A stretch of 64,000 nt of DNA from Clarkia xantiana subsp. parviflora (Eukaryota; Streptophyta; Magnoliopsida; Myrtales; Onagraceae), in contig JAPTYO010000001.1 of the NCBI GenBank assembly GCA_036873135.1, positions 43,052,774-43,116,773 of the forward strand. Direction: 5' to 3'. The translations under genes and the position numbers were made by a program. Of this stretch, positions 1 to 11,932 are shown one piece after another. Each line of letters opens with the position of its first letter. Positions within the stretch are counted from its first letter, which is position 1. The notes beneath the pieces are model-generated. The model was given only the letters and a program-made list of their open reading frames with translations, did not search any database and was not told where the DNA came from.

Positions 1-2095
1 ATCTGTAACCGGAGTTGTCGGGTTTAAATCCTGTATTAATTCTAAAAAATTAAAATTGCAATTTAACTCATATAAGTTGATCCGCTGCTGACTATAAATT
101 ATTTTTCGATCTAACACCGGATATCATGAGAAAAAAAAATCTTAATGAAGTTATTTTGTTCGGAAACAAATAATAAAGTTGTTTTTTATTGGACATAATT
201 AACTATTAAACTTGGTGATTACAAAAGTTATAGTTAAGGGGAAGGCCCCAGTAGATTAAATTATTAACTATTAAGTATTGGTGTTCACTGCTCAATTATA
301 ATCTTCATGGGTTGCATTTAACCACTTTGTCTTTTACGTGCACTTTCTCAAATAAAAATGATTTATAATGGTTAATTATCAAATTTTTAACTGAAGTTTG
401 AGATTAAACTGCTTATTGAAGTGTTTTTTTTTTTTTTTTTTAATTGTTGGTTCAGATTTTGTTTCTAGAAAAAAATTAGTAACGCTGTCAAATGTGTCGT
501 CCAATTAATGGAATTGGTCAATTAATTTGTATGTGACTAAAAAAGCTGAAAATTTGACATGTTATAATAACAGGACATTCTATCATGCTCCAAGAGCACC
601 ATGCTTTTGGTTAAAAAATTTGTATTTTTCTATTGTCCTAAAGGTGAACCCTAGAGGGAAATTGATATTATTAATAGTACCATGCAAATATAAGGTGTGG
701 TTAAAAAAATTCATACATTTTCATACTTTTAAAGTTTTACATATGTTACAATTAAGTCCACCGTAGTAATAAAAAAACCAAAAGCATGGTGCTCCCAAAG
801 CATAGTAGAAAAATCATTTATAACATCCACATCAATTAAACTACAAAGTTCTATTAAACTACAATGTTCTATATCTATACTAATGTAAGAAACATTCCAA
901 AAAATCGTATTTTCTTAATAGCAATTCTGTCATTTTATGAATACTATTAGTTTTTCTTTAAACACGTAACAATTCCATTTAGATTAGACGGAATGCTAAA
1001 CGGAGCTACCGATGTCCACAAGTAGACGGAGCCAGAAATTCTATTTATAGGGAGCAAGAATTAAGTTGGGGTCAAATAACTAGTATAAAAAAAATTCAGA
1101 GGGAACAAACATAAGATTTTAATGGGAAAAAAATGATGACAATAACAAAATTTAGTGTAAAAATTACAAAATGCAAAAATTTGAGGAGGGACAATTACCC
1201 CTCTCACTAGCTTCAGCTTCACCCTTGTCCACGAGTTAAACCTAAACTGGTCAAAGTTCAAAAAAATTAGCTAACAATTTAATTACCCGACTTAAATAAA
1301 GTTTTACATTTTGGTCTACACTAGTAGATCCATCTCTCTTCAATCAAGTTTTAATTTGACAAGAAACAAAACAAAATTTTACAATTATTGTGAGGTCTAA
1401 ACTCTAAATGTCTCAAAAGCAACTCATTTAGAAAAAGCAGTATTAATTAAATAAAATTGATAGTAACAATTTTAAATTTATTCCGCTACTTAATGTTTGT
1501 ATTTTTTTAAAATTTATTTACTATTAATATAAACTCTATATATATATTTTTTCAACAGATTGGTCTTAACTCTTAAGTGGACCATATTAGAAGGGCAGCA
1601 CCCATAACTTATTTACTCCAAATCTAGACTGATCTCAACTCATAAGGCTGCCGGAGACTGAACCCTCGGTCATTAGTTAAAGAGTGAAGCGTTTAACCTC
1701 CGAGATATACATGGTTACGAATTCTATTTTGATTTAGAGCGGAGCAAAGTTGACCCACCTATCCACTCCTCTGCCGTCAGGACCCAGCAGAACAGAAGAA
1801 GCAGATCCATTTCTTGGCCAGAAAATGAATTAGAACTAGAATTGAACATGAAACACACATTTCTCCATACTTTACTTGTTCAATCAATCCTCCAATTCTT
1901 CTCCGTCCTTGGTTCTTCCTCCCTAACCCATTAATTATTCCTTCTCCATTTCTCACTGTCTCCATCATTGTCTCCACAAGAAACCCAAAGATACCAAAAC
2001 AAATCTCCCAATCATACCTTCTTCTTACTCCGCCGCCTTCATCCATTCAAATTGAACCGTTTCCTGTCCAAAGTCTCCACCTTTTTCTACTTTCC
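1..2095. other. Intergenic DNA upstream of the phosphatase gene
   Basis: AT-rich DNA with a 20-base T run near 425-445 and one recognisable inverted-repeat element (listed separately at 580-810). No coding frame of gene quality is seen. The last 250 bases or so become pyrimidine-rich with short CT tracts, as expected for the promoter and 5' leader of the gene starting at 2096. A tract near 870-905 resembles a Helitron 5' end, but no matching 3' end was found. Confidence 0.6.
580..810. mobile_element. MITE with ~35-bp terminal inverted repeats
   Basis: The left end reads TTCTATCATGCTCCAAGAGC and the right end is its imperfect complement, ending GCATAGTAGAA. Both ends share the core GAGCACCATGCTTTTGG. 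The interior is AT-rich and non-coding. Related copies lie at 43095-43327 (both ends) and 42510-42699 (degenerate). No clear target duplication was seen, so the superfamily is not assigned. Confidence 0.65.
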
Positions 2096-3476
2096 ATGCC
2101 GCCGCCGTCGCCGTCGCAGCAGCTGGAGCAGCCGGAGATGTACGCCGCCGCGCCGCCGATGCAGCTCTGGAGAGCCCTCATGAACTGGCTCACCTTCCTC
2201 TTCCAGATTGTAGTCCAGATCCTCCGCGTCACGCCGTCCATGGCGCAGGTCCTCTCCTACGTCGGCCTCCACCACTCCTACCTCCCGTCTCCTTCGTTCA
2301 AGCCTTTGCCGGTCGTCGAAATCCCTCTCCAGGAGCACGGCGGCTCTGATGACAGTGACCGCAGCGTCAACGGCGACGACTTCCACATGGATAGACTCAC
2401 GGTATGTGGAGTTTCAGCTTCAGAACCCTAGATCCAATCCACCGTCACTAAAAGTAGTGATTTTGCAGGTTGTGCTTGATCTGGACGAAACCCTAGTTTG
2501 TGCGTATGAATCTACGAGCTTGCCCGATAGCGTCCGGAATCAAGCTGTTGAAGCTGGGGTGAACTGCTTTGAACTCGAATGCGTATCGTCCGACAAGGTC
2601 TGATTTTGATTAACTGGAATTTAATTTGTATTGATTAACTGATTTTAATCTAATGGGTAGATTCGATATGATGAATTTGAAGGAATGTGATGGAAAACCG
2701 AAGATCAATTATGTGACAGTGTTTGAACGGCCGGGTTTGCACGAGTTTCTGAAAGGAGTTGCAGAATTCGCAAATATGATCATCTTCACTGCCGGTCTTG
2801 AAGGTTTGATTTTGATTTCTTTCACTTAATTTTACATCAAAATTCAAATAATTTTACAGATTGGGTTTATCTTCGAGCTATAGTAATGTCTGGGTTTATG
2901 CAGATTATGCAAGGCCGTTACTCGACAAAATAGACCCGGAGAAACTGATTGGTCAGAGGCTATATCGCCCTTCTACAGTTAGCACGTAAGTTCGAATGAC
3001 TTGGAGTTAATCAATCATTAGGTTATGATTTGAATCAAATAGAATATATAGAGAAATCTGGAAAAAAAACAGAGCAATACAACTCTAAACTCGATAAATA
3101 TGCAGGAAATACCGGGAACACGTGAAGGATCTAACGATTTTGACAAAAGATTTACGGAGGATCGTTCTAGTTGACAACAACCCGTTTAGTTTTCTGTTGC
3201 AACCGTTGAATGGCATTCCGTGTGTCCCGTTTTCTGCTTCACAGCCTCACGATAATCAGGTGAACACTTTGAAAAACTTCGATTTTCTACTGAATTCCAG
3301 AATGTGGTTAGCTAAATTAGGGTAATTCATTGTTAATGAAGCTCTTGGAGGTTCTGCTTCCTCTGCTAAAGCACTTGTCTCAGCAAAGAGACGTGAGACC
3401 CGTACTATACGAGAAATTCCACATGCCCGAATGGTTTCAAATGCATGGCATTCCAGCCTCTCCCCCGAATGTGTGA
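2096..3476 (+). CDS. HAD-superfamily NIF/CTD-small-phosphatase-like protein
   Basis: Six exons: 2096-2401, 2469-2597, 2683-2803, 2904-2985, 3106-3259 and 3342-3476. Introns are GT-AG and the product is 308 aa. Residues about 20-45 form a hydrophobic segment that could be a membrane anchor. Exon 2 opens with VVLDLDETLV, the DxDxT catalytic motif of aspartate-nucleophile phosphatases (SCP/FCP/NIF family). Later come FTAGLEDYARPLLDK and IVLVDNNPFSF, which carry the other conserved HAD motifs. The family dephosphorylates phosphoserine, classically on the RNA polymerase II CTD; the plant substrate here is not known. Overall length and the N-terminal WRALMNWLTF segment recall Arabidopsis At3g55960 (from memory). 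Exon 3 uses an AAG acceptor at 2682, because the upstream TAG at 2660 would give an in-frame stop. Start chosen as the first ATG that gives the conserved N-terminus. Confidence 0.9.
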
Positions 3477-5198
3477 ATATGAGTGTTGATTACTTGCGTG
3501 ACAAGCAAGCCCGTCTTTTGTGTTTCTTTTAATTGTTTGTGCATTGATGATTCGTTTACGGAAGAGGTTGTTGCTGCTGTTGTGGATATATTGACATAGA
3601 AGGGCTCTAGCAGCTGGAAGAAGTCGAGTATTAGGTTTTGGAGGAACTCGGGATTGATAGCCGGTGTTAGTGATCATATTGTATGTTAATGTTATGGCAT
3701 TAAGAGTTCAATTTATTTTATCTGACCATGAATTTGAATTGATTGTTATGGAACATAGATTTATGAGTGACTATGATTCTCAACAACCTAATACTAGAAC
3801 ATGGTGGAGTTAATGGCATTAACCACCCACAGGAGAGGAAGCCTCTTTTTCGGGTACCTCCACTTCTTCCTTATCGGATGTGCCGGTATACACTGTGGTG
3901 TGACTTTGAGCGGCTACAGTTTGAGTTGCTAGAGTATAAATAAGAGTATATCGAAAGTATTCACTTACGAGTTTGAGTTTATGGTTGATATCAGAGTCGA
4001 TGATTCGAATTCCGGCGGTGATAATTTAAGAAAAAATGTTAAAAAATCTTCCCTTGGAAGGCTAGTGTGGCCTAGTCGGTCAGATAGCTCATGTGTACGG
4101 ACTAAGTAAGGAATTTGTTTCGATGTTTGAAAACATCAGTTTAAGGGAGAGTGTTAAAGTATATGAATAAGAGTACGCCTTATTCCCCACATTGCCTATG
4201 TCTGAGTCGGACCCGAGGACTGAGCATGACTAGATTGTGTTTGACTCGAGGACTGAGACTGACTTGATGTAGCTTGTGAGTTAATGTCTTTTGGTACAAC
4301 ATGTTTGATTCTTTTCGGCCATATACAATATGTTTGATTAATATTGTCTTTTTATGCAACACATTTTTTTTCATGCTTTAGGTGAAATATATTTGGAAGT
4401 TATACATTTTTGCTGTATATGTTAGTCAAACTATTAATATTGTTTTCTTCATTTAGTCATTCAGTTTATATCATTAACTTTTTTTTATTATAATTAGTCT
4501 CTAATTTTGTTCCGATCAAATCCTTGGCTCGATTGACTTAGCTCGGGTTGAGCCTAGAGCTAGGTTAGACCATAAATAGGATAACCTGACCTAATTAACC
4601 CTAACCATGGTCAGATTTAGCCCTAGACTCGATTCGGGTTAGACCAATCAAGTCATGGGTTTAATTGGAACAAGTTTATGGAATAAATTATACATAATAA
4701 AGTCAGTGATATACATTGGTTCGACTCTCATACCAATTTTTTCGACCGTATAATCATCAACTAATAATTTGCTGCGTATTTATACCTTATGTGCTGAACA
4801 CCTAGCTTATTATGTCCAAATTAGATGAAATCGTAAAGAAACTAACAATTTACTTTATACCTGAGTGAAACTTAACTAGCAAAATGTTAAAGAAAAATTC
4901 AAACTAATAATTTATTGACTCCACCACCAACATTACTTAGCAATTTAATCAATAACAATAAATAAACTAATTGCCATTCTGTTGGCTGCATGGCTGGTGC
5001 AATAATAATAAAATAAAATCCCATATAGTTGGCAGATAAAGCCCACGCGAATAACCTATTTTATTTAATATAGGCCCACTTTCAATATTTTAAACGCAGA
5101 CTGCCAAGTAAATCTGGAAAAAAACTGCCCCTCCCTCCTGGTGTTATCTTCTTTCTCGCTAAAATTCTCTCTGCGACAGTTGATCCAATTCTTGCGGC
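3477..5198. other. Intergenic DNA between phosphatase and carrier genes
   Basis: The first ~250 bases are the probable 3' UTR of the phosphatase gene. A probable short LTR-retroelement remnant (listed at 3925-4380) follows. About 4500-4700 carries GACCTAGG-type low-complexity sequence resembling the centres of foldback elements elsewhere in the window. The last ~100 bases (CCCTCCCTCC, TCTTTCTCGC) look like the 5' leader of the carrier gene. No gene seen. Confidence 0.5.
3925..4380 (+). mobile_element. Possible TRIM-type LTR retroelement remnant
   Basis: TTGATATCAGAGTCGATG at about 3985 resembles the initiator-tRNA-Met primer binding site (TGGTATCAGAGC) of plant LTR elements. About 160 bases later a purine-rich tract, AAGGGAGAG, is followed by TGTTAAAG, as a polypurine tract followed by a 3' LTR would be. 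The text before the primer site (GAGTATAAATAAGAGTA) resembles the start of the putative 3' LTR (AGTATATGAATAAGAGTA). There is no coding capacity. Boundaries are approximate; a similar unit lies in an SQD2 intron at 47333-47500. Confidence 0.4.
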
Positions 5199-8100
5199 AT
5201 GAGAGAAGAGCGCGAAATCTTGGTGGTGCGCAGCGTGCCCAACCTCAGGACCTCCAACTTCGCCGTATCCGACTCCAGCGCGGCGGCGCGTTACGAGGCA
5301 GTCAATGTGCCTCAGCTATGGAGCCCGAGGACCGCGAATTCTGGCTCCATGAGGCGGAGCATCGCCAACTTCGCGTCTCTTTCGTTGGCGGAGAAGAGAG
5401 AGCGCAAGGATTACGAGCCATCGCAGGCTCAGCTGCTGAAGCATCCGTTGGCCTTTGGTGCCTATGTTCCGAAGGATGCCGCTCTGTTCCTTGCCGGTGC
5501 CATTGCTGGAGCTGCCGCTAAGACCGTTACAGCTCCGCTTGACCGTATCAAACTCCTTATGCAGGTACTTGATTGCTACTCCATCGCTTGAATTCCCATC
5601 TTTGACTTTTTAATACACAGAATTTGAAGGTGATATTTGATTATTTGATTTTCATTGTTGTCTAATTCGCATTCATTTATATGAGGAAATGCCAGTGAAA
5701 TGTGGAAGCTATTATTTAATTTGGAGCTTGGTGGTGTAAGAAAGATTCTGATGAACCGATTTGTTGCAAATGAAATCCTGGCCGTTGGAAATGCTACTCA
5801 AAGCGAATTGAGTCAAATAGTGATTTAACGGCAATATCATCATCTAATTTGTTTTACTCCACTTTTCACTAAACTTCACTTCATCTCTTGCATTATAGTA
5901 GCAATTGACAGTTCTTTTACAATCACGGTTTGTTTAATTCGATCGTGTTGATAAATGCTAACTAAAGTAATCTCTTCGTGCTTTAGACGCATGGTGTGCG
6001 AGCTGGGCAACAAGCTTCCAGGAAAGCCATTGGTTTCGTTGAGGTACTGTACTGTGCAGTATTGTTTCATTTCACCCTGTTGCGCCGGATTCATATTTTT
6101 TCACATGCTCCAGCCTCCAAACTGGATATTCAAGCTTTATGAATAGTGTTTTAGGTTTATAGTCCTCGGTTTTGGTTAGAGATGAGATGTGGCGAAGGAA
6201 AGTGTATATCTTGTTTGACTAAACAAATTTTGAGAAGATTTAGTACTAGGTCTTCTATTAGGGCGATTATGGGTGTAACGCATCTCACTAGACTTGAAAT
6301 ACTTTGTCTATGCTCACTAATGCTCATGCTCTTTTCATTTTAAAAATCATATAATTCCATTTCTTGTTTGTTTGTTTATGTTGGCAATAACCCTCAGGCA
6401 ATATCAGTAATAGGCAAGGAAGAAGGCATGAAGGGGTATTGGAAAGGCAACCTTCCTCAGGTGTACCCATCAGTCTCCTATGTGAATTTGATGAATTTTA
6501 TCTGATAAAGATGGACTCTTCTGCAGTTTCATGTTTAGTCACGTGGGTGGATATTTCTTAAACTGCTCCATGTCATCACAGGTTATACGAATCATTCCTT
6601 ATAGTGCTGTCCAGCTTTTTGCATATGAGTTCTACAAGGTAAATGCTAAAAACCATAGTTCATTCTCCTTTCTCCCTTCTAACGAGTATTTTTTTATGAA
6701 TCATTGAAATTTGTCTTGCTAAGTTTGTTGTAAAAATGGTGAACTAACAAAGTAGTTCTTGGTTTTGTGTTTGCAGAAACTCTTTAGGAAAAAGGATGGT
6801 GACCTTTCCGTCATTGGCAGACTTGCTGCTGGTGCCTGTGCTGGCATGACTTCTACCTTTGTAAGTGCCTTGTTGCATTAAAATCTTAACTTCTATCTTG
6901 AAACCAATAATTTTCAGTGTCTTTTTAACATTATATCTGTAATTATTTTACTGTATTACCTCTTCAACTGTGCTCGTTTGAGTTTTCTACTAGATGTAAC
7001 TTTTGATCATTATCTACTGTGTTGACTCTATTGTAGGTCACATACCCTTTGGATGTCCTCCGGCTGCGCTTAGCAGTGGAAACAGGGCATAGAACAATGT
7101 CAGAGGTTTGTTTCCCATTAACAGTACTAACCAAACTTTCACTATCTTAATTATGTGAAATTTTGGGACATTCAGTTGGTTGTTATGTTTTTTTTCAGGT
7201 TGCATTGACTATGTTGAAAGAGGAAGGCTTAGCATCTTTTTATAATGGTCTAGGACCTTCTCTTATAGGAATAGCTCCTTATATTGCAGTGAATTTCTGC
7301 ATATTTGACTTGTAAGTTTTGTCCTGTAGTTTCTGCTCGGTTGAAGCTACATTTTAGAAGTAAGCAACTTAAGATTAACCTGTCCAATGTTTGGCAGGGT
7401 GAAAAAGGGTTTACCAGAGAAATATCAAAAGAGAACTGAAGCATCACTGATTACTGCTGTTGTCTCCGCTGGGCTTGCTACCCTAACGTGTTATCCACTG
7501 GACACTATTCGAAGACAGATGCAAATGAGGGGCACCCCTTACAACACAGTTCTGGATGCATTTGCAGGTTAGTGAACTTTTCTAGTTATTGTCATTAACT
7601 CATCATTGGCATAGTACTTCTGCCAATCAATATTGTGAGATTTGAGAAAGCTCAAGCGAAAGAAAAGGCGTATATGCCCTTGAATTATGGAATCTTTGGT
7701 TTTCACTTGCCATGTGTCATCGGTTTTTTGGATGGGGACTCAAGGATGAGAAACTTCACATTCCACATTTGTTTCATGGTGGATGTAAATAATGTTTTAT
7801 TTGCACCCATGTGTCAAAAACTTAAAAAAATGTGAAAAGATGTGTATCTTCTAAGTTCTAGCACTGTTTCTTAAACATGATTTGCATATCCGTCAGTCAA
7901 ATCTGATTTATATGTTTCTGCAAGGATGTTTCTCATTTGCTAGAGTATAACTTGATCTCTGCTTTACTCATAGAAATTCTTGTCATATCAGAAACAAGAT
8001 TATGTTGCTACTCGTCTTTTGAAAAAGTGTCTGCAGTTTCAGTTCTTTCTGCCATGCAAAATAACAAAAATATAATATTAGAATGGACATGAATTACAAT

Positions 8101-8648
8101 TTTTTTTTCCCAGTTTGTGTTTGTTCATTTAATTAATTACTGTTGTAGATTGGTTTATAGGACTGTAGTTCAACCTTTTGACCTCTGTGTTTGATAAATG
8201 TTTTTTTCCCCCTTTTTGTGGATTCTACTGAATTCTGATTGTTTCCACTGATTTGGTCTAAATTCTGTTGCAGGTATTGTTGAACGTGATGGTGTTGTCG
8301 GATTATACCGAGGCTTTCTGCCAAATGCTTTGAAAAATCTACCAAATAGCAGGTTATTCATCTTGCTTTGATGTTTATCTCCCATATTCACGATCTCAAG
8401 AATGGTTTTTTTATTATACCTATTATTGTTAACCACTAGCATATTAATGGAGTTATATTTGTTGGATGAACCATACCAGCTTGCTTAATAATTTCATGCA
8501 ACATATTAAACATGCTTTGTTCTTATGCAGCATTAGGCTGACTACTTTTGACTCCGTGAAACGCCTGATCGCCGCAAGTGAAAAGGAATTTCAGAGAATT
8601 GTGGAGGAAAATAAGCAAAAACAAGTAAGTGATGATAATAGTCATTGA
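5199..8648 (+). CDS. PAPST: Adenine nucleotide/PAP carrier, TAAC/PAPST family (mitochondrial carrier superfamily)
   Basis: Ten exons: 5199-5564, 5987-6043, 6398-6460, 6582-6638, 6777-6860, 7037-7105, 7199-7311, 7398-7567, 8274-8352 and 8531-8648. The product is 391 aa. Three repeats carry the carrier signature: PLDRIK at ~113, PLDVLR at ~213 and PLDTIRR at ~303. Each is followed by the usual glycine-rich helix stretch (GYWKGNLPQ, SFYNGLGPSL, GLYRGFLPNA). Arabidopsis relatives are the thylakoid/envelope ADP-ATP carrier TAAC/PAPST1 (At5g01500) and PAPST2 (At3g51870), which exchange ATP, ADP and 3'-phosphoadenosine 5'-phosphate across plastid or mitochondrial membranes. The first ~95 residues are non-conserved and probably hold the targeting information; the run FASLSLAEKRERK just before the first helix is typical of the family. 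Assignment between the two paralogues is uncertain. Intron 8 (7568-8273) is the longest, with no identified element. Confidence 0.93.
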
Positions 8649-10107
8649 TAAAGATTTACAAGATCCCTGCGGTTATTTCCTATCATTAGTAGTGTTTGTA
8701 GCATCAAAATCAGCAGCAATTAGGGTTCCTAAGGTAGCTTTTCTCAGTATATGGTGTTGGCCTTTATCTTAAGTTGCACATTTGGCCCGTGATGGAGCCC
8801 CGCCCCGATCTGTTTCCGGGTTAATATTGGCAGGTCTCCTTTGTATCTGTTGTGTTGTTTTGTAGGGGAGGTAAATGTTAGCTTTGTAGCATTGATAGGC
8901 AAATGGTGCGAGAAATTTTGCTAGGTGTATGGTGTTGTAAAAATTCTGTACTTGTCAATTGTACTTTTATTCGGTTTATTATTTATGGGGACTCGTAGCA
9001 TATTTGTTCTATACTCACTTGTAGCATGCTTGTTCTACACATATAATGGTTCACACTTATATCAAGGTCAGTTCGTAATAGGTAAAATGATGACTATATT
9101 TTTTCATTTCGGGTCTCAGTGGGGTTTTGAACCCGGGACCAGGTAGGTATTATTCTTGGACATACATATACATGTTGGACTTGCGTACCCATTACTAAAT
9201 ATATGTCTCCTGTCCTTCGTAATCATATATCTGGTAATGGTTAGTTACCCGTTAACGTTGTTGCTGATGCTGATTGGTATGTTTTCCCAGAATTGCTGCG
9301 ATGGGTATGATTACTTGACGCAATGGCTCTCTTTTCTTTTTTAATATAGATATATATATTTAATTTATATGTATATTATTTATTATTATTTAATCAAATC
9401 ATGGAGGTAGATAATTGGTTGGTCTGTCGTTATCAAGAAAATGCAATAAGTTAGGATTAGGGGTCAGAAGGTGGGGGAGTATAATATTAATTTAATTTAA
9501 TAAATAATCATTTTGTTTTATTGATTAATTGTTTATGATGGTGGTTGTGTTTTTCTGTTGGCCAATGATAGTTAGTGGGTGATTATGGTTGGTAGTTGAT
9601 GATAAGTTCAACACAACCGGAAATGGGGGAGTTACGTGGTTTAGTGCCTCACTGGATTTCTTGCGGAACACTGCTACTACTACACAAGAGATTCCCCTGC
9701 AACTGCAATGAATGATTCACTTGAGAGATCCACATTTTTCCTAAGTTAAAATATTAATTTTAATTACATGAGGCTAATGACTCATTAGAGTCATCGTGAG
9801 CATAATTTGACGCGTACTCATTGTGTCAACCTCAAATTTTTACTAAAAAAACCTCAAATTTGATAAAAAAAAATACAATCTTGGATAAAGTTATGTTCTG
9901 AATGAGTTTAGGGATCAAATGTGAACTTAACCCTAAAAAAAATGAATATGTACTATGATGTAACAGTTTTATGCTTCGTGCATTAATTAGAGATCTTGAG
10001 ATTAAACCATATTAACCTCTGTGTATAAAAAAATAATTATAATCAAAATTATATATTTAAAAAAAATTGAAATGTCAATACTAATAAATGTTATTTTAAT
10101 TGAAGGC
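8649..10107. other. Intergenic DNA downstream of the carrier gene
   Basis: The first few hundred bases are the likely 3' UTR. The rest is AT-rich, with two short open frames (about 8925-9146 and 9156-9344) that show no conserved motif and look like chance frames in T-rich DNA. No RNA gene or complete element was recognised. Confidence 0.5.
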
Positions 10108-10110
10108 TAA

Positions 10111-10639
10111 GAGCACTTCCAATAGCAAGTCCCTAGTGCCTCCACATCAGCAGCCACGTCACTGCCAACTCATCAAAGTGGCACTGCTACAGTATTTGCT
10201 ACAGTAAATGTCACTGTAAAATTGGCACTCTCTCCAGTAGTGGAGGTCAAGTTCCACTTCTACATTGGGACCCATATAATTTCATAATTTAAATATAATT
10301 TTTGCATTATATATAAATTATATATACATATTTTTTTTACAAATACGGACATGAATAAATAATGAGATTCAAGTATTAGATGTTTTAATTAAAAAAAATA
10401 GGGAAAATATATACAAAATTATAAAAATGTAATTGAATTTTTTAATAAAAATTTACATTCTATAGGGATAAGAAAATAACTGGTCCGGTCGGTTCGGAAC
10501 TGGTATAGACTGGACCGGTTCCAAACAGACCAATTATGCGAGAGGAGAACCAGACCAAAAACCAGTAATATACTTCTCAAAAAATTGATTTTTGACTGGA
10601 CCAGACTGTTTTGAACTGGATCAGTTTTGTCGGAGGATC

Positions 10640-10675
<36 letters not shown>

Positions 10676-11929
10676 GGGTAAATTTGTATAGGAAAATGGG
10701 TCGGACCAGTTTTGAACCGAACCAGACCTTTTTTACAGTTCCAGTCCAAAATCGGTCCATAATTTTTAGTGCTAATTTCAAATTCAGTCCAGACCGGACC
10801 ATACTGTTTTAATTAGTACCAATCCAGTTCGGAACATATTCGGGCCCGACCGGTTCGTGCATATCCATAGTTCTCTATTGTCAATTCATTGCAATAATTA
10901 TATGTTACTTGACCAAGGTAAAATTACTATTAGGTGCAGTCCACATGCGGCATGCAGAATGATTGATAAGTATAATTGTTAATTAATAACATTGATCAAT
11001 CAAATCCATTGAATCTATTATTTCACCATAATCAGTGTATATCTGTTATACGTTGATTGACATATCTTAATTCAACATCATCAACATATTCACGTTTATG
11101 TACATCCATGATCATATTAGTAAATCGATTATTGCATTAATCGTGTGTTTTTATATATGATTTCTAATATATGTATATTAGAAATATATTATGTATACAT
11201 CATTCTAAATGTATAATTTTTATAATAATTTATCGTAAAAAATATATTTCTTTCATATAATAATATAATATAATATAATACGTAAAATATATAAAAATAT
11301 ATATGCATTAAAATAATATAATATTTTGTAGTAATTATTTTCCATATTTAATAATTTGAAATGTTATACTATTTCAAAATTTAGAAATAACGGTTATTCA
11401 ACATGGTAACATATAAACAAATTAGATATGGAAATTTCGAAATTGATTCAAAGTTAAAAAGTAGTAATTTTGGTTCGTGTCGTTATTTATGTTACATAAT
11501 ATTCAAAAGGACTGATTACGACTCTTGTCTATCTGACTTAGCGTAACCGAATATATATACAATCAAATAGATGAGCAACACAATCGAATAAAATAATATA
11601 AAAAAGTTGGCACCGACATGAACAGTAACTTGGGAGTTCCTACTAGTAGGCACTGTCTCACTTCCTTATTCACTCAATAATGGCAAAACAGTAATATTAG
11701 TAATCCTAGTCACGTCTAGTGGCGCCTAGTCAGCGTCCAGTGGCAAAAATTGGAACTAGGCACTCCCATTTTGGAACAAGGCACTCCTATTGAAAATGCA
11801 AGTGCCTATTTAATCATTACCAGTAGGGACCAACAGTAAATGACACTAGGCACTAGACACTCTCTACAATAATAAATTTACAACATGGAGCTAGGAACTA
11901 GGCAATAGGCACTACTATTGGAAGTGGTC
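10111..11929. mobile_element. Non-autonomous PIF/Harbinger-like element, 1.8 kb
   Basis: The left end GAGCACTTCCAATAG and the right end CTATTGGAAGTGGTC are near-perfect inverted repeats. Both are flanked by TAA (10108-10110 and 11930-11932), the 3-bp duplication typical of PIF/Harbinger elements. Subterminal regions on both sides share GGCACT/AGTGCC-rich repeats. The interior is AT-rich with no transposase frame, so the element is non-autonomous, though much longer than a usual Tourist MITE. Part of the interior is another insertion (10463-10869). Confidence 0.75.
10463..10869. mobile_element. hAT-like MITE nested in the PIF element
   Basis: It begins TAGGGATAAG and ends GCATATCCATA. Inside are multiple GGTCCGGTCGG / CCGGACC motifs in both orientations, plus a T homopolymer of about 29 bases at ~10641-10669. 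The flanks (ACATTCTA and GTTCTCTA) agree only partly as an 8-bp duplication. Class assignment rests on the TAGGG...CC(C)TA ends. Confidence 0.45.
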
Positions 11930-11932
11930 TAA

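Noticed and set aside
527..766. 79-codon open frame starting MYVTKKAENL
   Set aside because: It runs through the MITE at 580-810 and has no recognisable motif; treated as a chance frame in AT-rich repeat DNA.
865..900. TCTATATCTATACTAATGTAAG as a Helitron 5' end
   Set aside because: The start resembles Helitron termini, but no hairpin plus CTAG end was found downstream before the next gene.
2087..2386. 99-codon minus-strand frame over the first phosphatase exon
   Set aside because: An antisense shadow of the GC-rich exon 1; the plus strand encodes the conserved protein.
8925..9344. Two short hydrophobic open frames
   Set aside because: T-rich sequence gives hydrophobic residues by chance; no start context, splice structure or family motif.
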